DNA from: Acinetobacter sp.
Lineage (GTDB): Bacteria > Pseudomonadota > Gammaproteobacteria > Pseudomonadales > Moraxellaceae
DNA: 52,519 bases
Direction of reading: 5' to 3'
NCBI GenBank assembly: GCA_008017315.1
Contig: SSHE01000057.1
Coordinates: 1-52,519, forward strand
Numbering within the stretch: position 1 is the first letter of the stretch; every line of letters begins with the position of its first letter. The position numbers and the translations under genes were made by a program. The notes below the pieces were generated by a model. The model did not search any database and had not been told where the DNA came from. It saw nothing but the letters and a program-made list of their open reading frames with translations. Below are positions 46,586-52,519 of the stretch, piece by piece.

Positions 46586-49267
46586 ATGAGCGTATCGGAA
46601 ATTCGCCCGATTGCGATTGAAGATGAGTTAAAAAATTCTTATCTTGATTATGCGATGAGCGTTATTGTGTCACGGGCATTACCCGACGTGCGAGATGGTT
46701 TAAAGCCTGTGCATCGTCGTGTCTTGTATGCCATGCACGAATTGGGTAATGATTATAACAAAGCTTATCTAAAATCTGCCCGTGTGGTGGGTGATGTGAT
46801 CGGTAAATATCACCCACATGGTGATATTGCTGTGTATGACACGATTGTACGGATGGCACAACCCTTTAGCCTGCGTTATATGTTGGTCAATGGTCAGGGT
46901 AATTTCGGTTCGGTGGATGGCGATAGTGCAGCAGCCATGCGTTATACCGAAGTACGTATGATGAAACTCACTCATGAATTACTTGCCGATTTGGAAAAAG
47001 ATACAGTCGATTGGGTGGATAACTACGATGGCACACATCGTATTCCCGATGTATTACCCACACGTGTACCGAATTTATTAATTAATGGTACCACAGGGAT
47101 TGCGGTTGGTATGGCGACCAATATGGCACCGCATAACCTAACTGAAGTGATTCATGCCTGCCTTGCCTATGTTGATAATCCACATATTGCGATTGAAGGC
47201 TTGATGCAGCATATTACTGGGCCTGATTTCCCAACGGGTGGAATTATTTATGGTAAATCAGGTATTTATGATGCTTACCGTAGTGGTAAGGGGCGGGTGC
47301 ATATTCGTGGTAAATACCACATCGAAACCAGTGATAAAAACGACCGTCAAAGTATTATCTTTACCGAGATTCCGTATCAGGTCAATAAAGCCAAAGTCAT
47401 CGAACGTATTGCTGAACTGGTTAAAGAGAAAAAACTTGAGGGCATCAGTGAAATTCGTGATGAATCCGATAAAGACGGCATGCGGATTGCGATTGATCTA
47501 AAACGTGGCGAAAATGCCGAAATTTTAGTCAATAATTTATTTCTACATACTGCTTTACAAAGTTCATTTAGTATCAATATGGTGTGTCTGGATAATGGAC
47601 AGCCAAAGTTGATGAATCTAAAAGATTTGGTGGCTGCATTTATTCGTCATCGTCAGGAAGTGGTGACACGTCGTACTTTGTATGAATTACGCAAAGCTCG
47701 TGAGCGTGGGCATATTTTAGAAGGTCTCACGGTTGCCCTTGCCAATATTGATGACATTATCGACACCATCAAAACTTCAGCCAATCCTGCCGAAGCTCGT
47801 GATCGCTTATTGGTCAAAGATTGGCAGGCAGGTGGTGTGATTGCCTTATTGGAAAAAGCAGGTTCAATCTCGGTTCGTCCAGAAGAAATCGAGGGTGAAG
47901 ACCCAAATCATCCATTTGGTTTAAACGGTGATACTTACCATTTGTCACCTGCACAGGTTGCCGCAATTCTGGAATTACGTTTACACCGTTTAACAGGTCT
48001 GGAACAAGACAAGCTACATGCGGAATATAGTGAAATTTTGGGGCAAATTGCAGAATTGACCGCCATTCTCAATGATTTTAATTTGTTGATGAATGTGATT
48101 CGTGAAGAATTATCCCTGATATTACAGCAATATGGCGATGCACGCCGTACCGACATTATTGAGTCAGGGGTGGATTTTTGCCGTGAAGATTTAATTCCAG
48201 AGGAGCAAGTGGTTCTGACGGTTTCACAAACAGGTTATGCCAAAACCCAGCCGCTTTCCGATTATGAAGCACAAAAACGTGGTGGTCGTGGTAAATCTGC
48301 CACCAGTATGAAGGATGATGATTATATCCATCATCTGCTGGTCACTTCGAATCATGCGACGGTACTGTTCTTTACCACACGTGGTAAGGTGTATAAATTA
48401 CGTGCCTTTGAAGTGCCGATTGCATCTCGTGGGGCAAAAGGTCGCCCAATGGTGAATTTATTACCACTAGAAGCCAATGAGAGCATTACTGCTATCTTGC
48501 CACTGAAAGAATTTTCCGAAAATCAGTATATCTTTATGGCGACGGCATCTGGGACAGTAAAACGTGTGGATTTGGAACAGTTTGGTAATATCCGAGCCAA
48601 TGGTCTGCGTGCGATAGAGCTGAGTGATGAAGATACCTTGATTGGTGTAGCGATTACAGATGGTACACAGCAAATCATGCTATTTAGTAACGAAGGTAAG
48701 GCGATTCGTTTTGCTGAAAGTGATGTGCGTTCAATGGGACGTACTGCGAAAGGTGTACGTGGTATGCGAGTGAATTTTGCAGGCAGTGCATTGGATGAGG
48801 ATGATACAGAACTTAGCGATGAACAGGATGAACATGATGAGGAAAGCAGTGCGAATAGCCGCATTGTATCGCTTGTCGTTGTACCTGAAACAGGCGAAGT
48901 GTTATGTGCTTGTGCCAATGGTTATGGTAAACGTACGCCAGTGGATGATTTCCCAACCAAAAAACGTGGTGGTAAAGGCGTGATTGCGATTAAAACCAGT
49001 GAACGTAATGGTGAATTGGTGGGTGCAGTTGCGATTGATGAACATAAAGAGCTATTACTGATTTCTGATGGTGGCACAATGGTGCGTACTCGAGCAGTAG
49101 AAATTGCCACGACTGGACGGAATGCACAAGGTGTACGCTTGATTCGCTTAGGTAATGATGAAACCCTAGTCGGTTTGGAAGCATTGGAAGATTTGTCAGA
49201 TGCTGAGGATGAGGAGGTGAATAATGACTTACCTACTGAAACTCCAGTATCGGATCATGAAGATTAA
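46586..49267 (+). CDS. gyrA: DNA gyrase subunit A with Ile at quinolone-resistance position 81 (E. coli 83)
   Basis: An 893-residue type II topoisomerase subunit. The breakage-reunion domain has the catalytic Tyr in [11 protein letters not shown]. The C-terminal beta-pinwheel carries the GyrA box (QKRGGRGKS). An acidic insert ([19 protein letters not shown]) interrupts the last blades and the tail ends in acidic residues. The quinolone-determining region reads [19 protein letters not shown]. Ser is normal at the third residue after HPHG (E. coli Ser83, A. baumannii Ser81), and here it is ATT Ile (46826-46828). Asp85 is unchanged. Ser-to-Ile or Leu changes there are known to reduce quinolone binding. 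Confidence 0.96.
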   Translation: MSVSEIRPIAIEDELKNSYLDYAMSVIVSRALPDVRDGLKPVHRRVLYAMHELGNDYNKAYLKSARVVGDVIGKYHPHGDIAVYDTIVRMAQPFSLRYMLVNGQGNFGSVDGDSAAAMRYTEVRMMKLTHELLADLEKDTVDWVDNYDGTHRIPDVLPTRVPNLLINGTTGIAVGMATNMAPHNLTEVIHACLAYVDNPHIAIEGLMQHITGPDFPTGGIIYGKSGIYDAYRSGKGRVHIRGKYHIETSDKNDRQSIIFTEIPYQVNKAKVIERIAELVKEKKLEGISEIRDESDKDGMRIAIDLKRGENAEILVNNLFLHTALQSSFSINMVCLDNGQPKLMNLKDLVAAFIRHRQEVVTRRTLYELRKARERGHILEGLTVALANIDDIIDTIKTSANPAEARDRLLVKDWQAGGVIALLEKAGSISVRPEEIEGEDPNHPFGLNGDTYHLSPAQVAAILELRLHRLTGLEQDKLHAEYSEILGQIAELTAILNDFNLLMNVIREELSLILQQYGDARRTDIIESGVDFCREDLIPEEQVVLTVSQTGYAKTQPLSDYEAQKRGGRGKSATSMKDDDYIHHLLVTSNHATVLFFTTRGKVYKLRAFEVPIASRGAKGRPMVNLLPLEANESITAILPLKEFSENQYIFMATASGTVKRVDLEQFGNIRANGLRAIELSDEDTLIGVAITDGTQQIMLFSNEGKAIRFAESDVRSMGRTAKGVRGMRVNFAGSALDEDDTELSDEQDEHDEESSANSRIVSLVVVPETGEVLCACANGYGKRTPVDDFPTKKRGGKGVIAIKTSERNGELVGAVAIDEHKELLLISDGGTMVRTRAVEIATTGRNAQGVRLIRLGNDETLVGLEALEDLSDAEDEEVNNDLPTETPVSDHED

Positions 49268-49275
49268 GGCATTTT

Positions 49276-49306
49276 CAAGGCATCTTAGATGCCTTGATAT
49301 TTTTTA
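49276..49306 (+). terminator. Intrinsic terminator of gyrA
   Basis: CAAGGCATCTTAGATGCCTTG hairpin (9-bp stem around TTA) followed by ATATTTTTT, 9 nt past the gyrA stop. The arm CAAGGCATCT reappears in the fur terminator. Confidence 0.85.
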
Positions 49307-49316
49307 GAGCTAAAAT

Positions 49317-49703
49317 TTAAAGCGGCGGTGCAGTTAAAATTGCCTCTTTGGAACCTGGAAGTCCTTGTTGCGTCTTGGGAATCGTTTCTAGACCTTCGAT
49401 TTGCGAAACTGTGCCAGATTGGTTAAAGTATATCTTTAAATGCTGACCATTTGACTCGGGAATATTGGCTTTCTTGGCATACGTGCCAGGAATGTAGTTG
49501 TACACGTAGTCCCAGCGTAGCGGATTTAAAGGATCGCTAATGGTTGGACTACCAATCAGAAAACGAACCTGTTGAGAGGTCATACCCACTTTGACCTGAG
49601 CGGCTTGTGCATAGGTGAGAGGTGTTCCTTGAGGAATATCTATCTTATAAACACAACCAGAGATGGAGAGGGTAAGTAGTACGGATAACAGAAGTTTTTG
49701 CAT
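49317..49703 (-). CDS. bamE: Outer membrane assembly lipoprotein BamE
   Basis: A 128-residue lipoprotein subunit of the BAM complex. The signal peptide ends in the lipobox SISGC with the lipid Cys at about 17. The mature domain matches the SmpA/OmlA/BamE fold: VYKIDIPQGTPLTYAQAAQVKVGMTSQQVRFLIGSPTI and WDYVYNYIPG. The C-terminal tail after residue 105 is longer than in E. coli BamE (113). It is divergent from fur, the same neighbour pair as fur-omlA in Pseudomonas and other gammaproteobacteria. Confidence 0.93.
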   Translation of the reverse strand: MQKLLLSVLLTLSISGCVYKIDIPQGTPLTYAQAAQVKVGMTSQQVRFLIGSPTISDPLNPLRWDYVYNYIPGTYAKKANIPESNGQHLKIYFNQSGTVSQIEGLETIPKTQQGLPGSKEAILTAPPL

Positions 49704-49813
49704 TTTGCTACACTATTCCACAGATTTTTGATGTACAGCGTTAAAAGTTGCATCATACTTTATCTTATTGTGCTTGCATATCACCAGTTAATTTTATTGA
49801 GAGATTTATATAC

Positions 49814-50251
49814 ATGGCGATTACAAATCAGGATTTACGTAAGGCTGGATTAAAAGTCACCTTACCCCGAATTAAAATTTTAGAACTTTTGGAAAACTCA
49901 AAACGGCATCATTTGAGTGCGGAAGACATTTATAAAACCTTGCTAGAGCAGGGGGAAGATGTCGGTTTGGCGACGGTTTACCGTGTACTGACGCAATTTG
50001 AAACAGCGGGTATTATCCAGCGACATAATTTTGAATCCAATCATTCGGTATTTGAGATTATGCAGGATGATCATCACGACCATTTGGTTTGTCATAACTG
50101 TAATAAAGTGGTGGAATTTACCAATGAGATTATTGAGCAAGAACAACATGATATTGCAGAAAAATATGGTTTTACCTTAACAGGGCATTCACTTAATTTG
50201 TATGGCTATTGCGATAGCCCAGAATGTCAGGATGTTGCTAGAAAGAAATAA
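49814..50251 (+). CDS. fur: Ferric uptake regulator Fur
   Basis: A 145-residue dimeric iron-sensing repressor. The winged-helix DNA-binding part spans residues 1-80 (DLRKAGLKVTLPRIKILELLE, AEDIYKTLLEQGEDVGLATVYRVLTQFETAGII). The C-terminal dimerisation and metal part has HHDHLVCHNCNKVVEF with the first CxxC pair, then YCDSPEC with the second. The start ATG 49814 (MAITNQDLRKAG) is chosen over an earlier in-frame ATG at 49748, whose extra residues are not family-like. It is divergent from bamE; no clear Fur box was recognised in the gap. Confidence 0.96.
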   Translation: MAITNQDLRKAGLKVTLPRIKILELLENSKRHHLSAEDIYKTLLEQGEDVGLATVYRVLTQFETAGIIQRHNFESNHSVFEIMQDDHHDHLVCHNCNKVVEFTNEIIEQEQHDIAEKYGFTLTGHSLNLYGYCDSPECQDVARKK

Positions 50252-50274
50252 TTTTTCTGCTCTCATCCAAAAAC

Positions 50275-50303
50275 AAGGCATCTATCAAAGATGCCTTGGT
50301 TGT
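50275..50303 (+). terminator. Intrinsic terminator of fur
   Basis: CAAGGCATCT-ATCAA-AGATGCCTTG perfect 10-bp stem, followed by GTTGTTTT. Both arms match those of the gyrA terminator 1 kb away. Confidence 0.8.
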
Positions 50304-50322
50304 TTTGCTTGGTTGTTGTTTA

Positions 50323-50374
50323 TACACGACAAATTTTTCTCATCGTGTGAATCTGTAGTGGTCAAGAAAAATTT
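50323..50374. repeat. IS-type terminal sequences, two copies facing each other
   Basis: An 18-nt inverse copy (TACACGACAAATTTTTCT, 50323-50340) of the sequence at 43801-43818 is followed after 13 nt by a direct copy of the tip TGTAGTGGTC and AAGAAAAATTT (50354-50374). The outer 10 nt are missing from the first copy. The arrangement suggests remains of insertion or excision events rather than a live element. Confidence 0.5.
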
Positions 50375-50403
50375 AGGACTGGAAAGGTCAAAATGCAATT
50401 TGA

Positions 50404-50475
50404 AAAGATAAGGTTACAGAATTAGAGTTGCCACAAGTTCGTCATAAAGCCATTGCATTGATTGGTAAGCCTTAG
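50404..50475 (+). pseudogene. Possible 3' remnant of an unknown gene
   Basis: A frame bounded by TGA at 50401 and TAG at 50473-50475 encodes 23 residues (KDKVTELELPQVRHKAIALIG...). The composition looks protein-like, but there is no start. It lies between IS-type ends and the TelA-like gene. Chance coding is quite possible. Between 50476 and 50576 nothing recognisable is seen. Confidence 0.2.
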
Positions 50476-50576
50476 TCGTTGTCATTTTGTTGCAAAAATC
50501 CTGCATACATCATTGAAAATTCTGTTTAAAGTCTTATATAACGATTATAAAGCCAACTTTGCGACAGGGTACGAGC

Positions 50577-51371
50577 TTGAGCCAAAACACACCACAATTC
50601 ACAGCTTTACATCAGCTTACTTTGGAACAGGAACGGATTACCCGCTTAAAAATCAATGTCCTAGTACCGATGATGCAAAATCCGACATTGCTGACTCACT
50701 ATGCCGATAACGTGATACAGGAACAAAAACAACTGCTCTTGTCGCAACCGATTCAAAGCGGACAGGAACTTAGCCACATCATTCAAACCATTATCGAAAA
50801 ACTGAATCAATCCAAAAAATACTTAAAACCCAATAAAACCTATAATGCGATTCAACGCTGGTTTGGTATCGACCTCGAACAACAGGCAGGTTCAATCCAT
50901 TTCCTGAATGAATTACAAAGCCTGATTGATAAAGCGACGCTACTGAGCCACCGTATCGCCACGGAAATTTATCATTCACAAAAGCAGATGCAGGACTTAC
51001 AGCAGCTGCGGAACGAAATGGCACATTATGTCGTGGCAGCAGAGCAGTTTTTAACGGAATGTGATGGTTTTGCCGAACAGCCGATGTCACTGGATAGTTT
51101 TAAACAGCGACTGGATAAAAAAATCAATACGCTGATGACCTCGCAAAGTGCCACAGATATGGCAATGTTACAAATTATCCTCAGTCAAAATGTCGCCATG
51201 ACCATTTTAGACCGTTTTAATGAAGCAAAAAATCTACTGATACCTGCATGGCAACAGCATGTGTTTAATGTACAATCGGGACAAACCCCACAGCAGTTAC
51301 AACAACTTAATGACGCACGGGAACGCCTGATTTCCACACTGGATAAGGCGGTAAAGTCGTCCAATCCATAA
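50577..51371 (+). CDS. TelA-like protein, first gene of a TelA-family pair
   Basis: A protein of about 264 residues, soluble, helical and rich in Gln. Its second half parallels TelA encoded next to it: NEMAHYVVAAEQFLTE corresponds to HTLGVYVAAGQLKQQEL, and AMTILDRFNEAKNLLIPAWQQHV to LMLVDKFYAIKNITLPAWKNQI. It is thus a divergent member of the toxic anion resistance (TelA/KlaA) group, shorter than the usual 370 or so. The start is uncertain: TTG 50577 has AGGG 7 nt upstream and gives MSQNTPQF; TTG 50559 is also open. The region before it carries IS-type fragments, so the 5' end may be altered. telA begins 15 nt after its stop. Confidence 0.8.
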   Translation: MSQNTPQFTALHQLTLEQERITRLKINVLVPMMQNPTLLTHYADNVIQEQKQLLLSQPIQSGQELSHIIQTIIEKLNQSKKYLKPNKTYNAIQRWFGIDLEQQAGSIHFLNELQSLIDKATLLSHRIATEIYHSQKQMQDLQQLRNEMAHYVVAAEQFLTECDGFAEQPMSLDSFKQRLDKKINTLMTSQSATDMAMLQIILSQNVAMTILDRFNEAKNLLIPAWQQHVFNVQSGQTPQQLQQLNDARERLISTLDKAVKSSNP

Positions 51372-51386
51372 CCTGAGAGAATCTCC

Positions 51387-52517
51387 ATGACTGAACAACA
51401 ACATAACCTTGTGAATGTAACCGAACAGGCTTTAACCGAAGCAAAGTTTGAACAACTGGATTTAAAACATTTGGGTTTAGAACCAAAGGATTTTGCCGAA
51501 GTTAAAGCGGTAAGTCAGGAATTGGCGGAAATTAATCAAATTGCAGTGGCAGAATATGGCAAAAATATTGCCAATAAAACTTCAACCTATACCGATGATT
51601 TACTGCAACTGGTGCAAAATAAAGACCTTGATGAAACAGGGCAAAAACTCAATCAAGTGGTGAGCGTTGCACAGCAACTCAATAGTAGTAATTTATTAAC
51701 CGATAATCGCAAAGGATTATTAGGCTTTTTATTTTCCAAATTTAAAGATGCCAAACAAAGTTTTCAACTGCAATTTAATACCACCAAAGAGCAACTCGAT
51801 GTGTTGGTGAAAGAAATTGAAACTTCACAACAGGGTTTAAAATCCCGTGTCGAAATGCTGGATAAAATGTATGCTGCCGTACAGGAAGAACACCATACTT
51901 TGGGTGTATATGTTGCCGCAGGACAGCTTAAACAGCAGGAATTAACGCAACAAATCGCCCAACTCACTGCACAGGAACAAGACCAGAATACCGTACAACA
52001 GATTTATGATTTAAACCATGCTGCCAATAATCTGGAAAAACGAGTGCATGATTTGCAAATGTTACAGCAATCGGCATTACAAACTTTACCAATGATTCGG
52101 ATTATCCAGTCCAATAATTTAATGTTGGTGGATAAATTCTATGCCATTAAAAACATTACTTTACCTGCATGGAAAAATCAAATTAGTCTGGCATTATCCT
52201 TACAGGAACAAAAAAATAGCGTTGAATTGGCAAATACCATTGATGATGCGACCAATGAATTATTACGTCGTAATGCCGAATTATTACATCAAAACTCGGT
52301 CAATACTGCCAAAGCTAATCAGCGTTCGGTAATTGATGTTGAAACGCTGGAGCATGTACAAAATACCTTAATTAAAACGGTCACAGATGTGATTCAAATC
52401 CAGAAAGAGGGTATGGCACAGCGTGACCAAGCCACACAAAAACTCAAAACCTTACAAAGCAATTTAAATAACCTCGTTATTGATTCATCACAGAATCAAC
52501 AAAAGCGTTTAAATTAA
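51387..52517 (+). CDS. telA: Toxic anion resistance protein TelA
   Basis: A 376-residue cytoplasmic protein, almost entirely helical and coiled-coil. TelA-family features include the middle SNLLTDNRKGLLGFLFSKFK, the helix pair KSRVEMLDKMYAAVQEEHHTLGVYVAAGQLK and the most conserved RIIQSNNLMLVDKFYAIKNI followed by LPAW (residues about 238-262). TelA/KlaA proteins are linked to tellurite and other anion stress and to phage resistance on plasmids, but the mechanism is not known. It lies 15 nt behind the TelA-like gene and its stop overlaps the next ATG (TAATG), so the operon continues beyond the window. Confidence 0.93.
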   Translation: MTEQQHNLVNVTEQALTEAKFEQLDLKHLGLEPKDFAEVKAVSQELAEINQIAVAEYGKNIANKTSTYTDDLLQLVQNKDLDETGQKLNQVVSVAQQLNSSNLLTDNRKGLLGFLFSKFKDAKQSFQLQFNTTKEQLDVLVKEIETSQQGLKSRVEMLDKMYAAVQEEHHTLGVYVAAGQLKQQELTQQIAQLTAQEQDQNTVQQIYDLNHAANNLEKRVHDLQMLQQSALQTLPMIRIIQSNNLMLVDKFYAIKNITLPAWKNQISLALSLQEQKNSVELANTIDDATNELLRRNAELLHQNSVNTAKANQRSVIDVETLEHVQNTLIKTVTDVIQIQKEGMAQRDQATQKLKTLQSNLNNLVIDSSQNQQKRLN

Positions 52518-52519
52518 TG
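52517..52519 (+). CDS. Start codon of the next gene in the TelA operon (partial)
   Basis: The telA stop TAA at 52515-52517 overlaps an ATG at 52517-52519, giving TAATG, a common coupling arrangement. Only the first codon is visible, so nothing can be said about the product. Confidence 0.4.

Overview
The window is ordinary chromosomal DNA of a moderately AT-rich gammaproteobacterium, most probably Acinetobacter or a close member of the Moraxellaceae. The evidence is the set of gene pairings and family variants: a 273-residue AccA without the usual N-terminal extension, a fused RNase HI-DnaQ protein, a FimL-like protein, an OlsB-like N-acyltransferase, a GspE gene apart from other secretion genes, and rho/trxA/ppx and accA/tilS neighbourhoods. 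The species assignment is inference; there is no rRNA gene in the window.

Layout. 1-5.7 kb: a partial gene end, a MocR-type regulator, and tesA divergent from an ABC transporter pair (ybbA/ybbP type). 5.7-8.0 kb, minus strand: secB, grxC, a rhodanese and rsgA. 8.1-13.9 kb, plus strand: orn, fabI, a DUF805 protein with a cold-shock-like N-terminus, an OlsB-like acyltransferase, a class II glutamine amidotransferase, a divergent NSS-like membrane protein and rnfH. 13.9-14.7 kb is a small accessory patch: an IS3-type orfA stub, a tRNA with CAT anticodon (best read as tRNA-Ile2), a decayed phage-type DUF3693 gene lying flush against the 3' end of tRNA-Glu, then a cold-shock protein gene. 15-20.4 kb: an RhlB-like helicase, pheS-pheT-ihfA with a palindromic repeat between pheS and pheT. 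20.4-24.6 kb: a small lipoprotein, rho, trxA and divergent ppx. 24.6-31 kb: accA-tilS, proC-yggT and polA. 31-40.7 kb: a DUF2339 membrane protein, a small membrane protein, MscS with an unknown partner, gspE, fimL-like and rnhA-dnaQ. 40.8-46.4 kb: a serine hydrolase, a BepA-like protease, etfBA and a DUF2147 protein. 46.6-50.3 kb: gyrA, bamE and fur. The window ends in a TelA-type operon: a TelA-like paralogue, telA, and the ATG of a further gene overlapping the telA stop.

Most genes are housekeeping. The points most worth checking are the two-TelA-family operon next to IS-end debris, the GyrA Ile81 codon at the quinolone hotspot, the RNase HI-DnaQ fusion, the phage scar at tRNA-Glu, the hairpin element inside the pheST operon, and three scattered copies of one IS-like terminal sequence. 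Both the lysidine synthetase TilS and its likely substrate tRNA-Ile2(CAU) are in the window. I saw no CRISPR array, rRNA operon or complete transposase gene.
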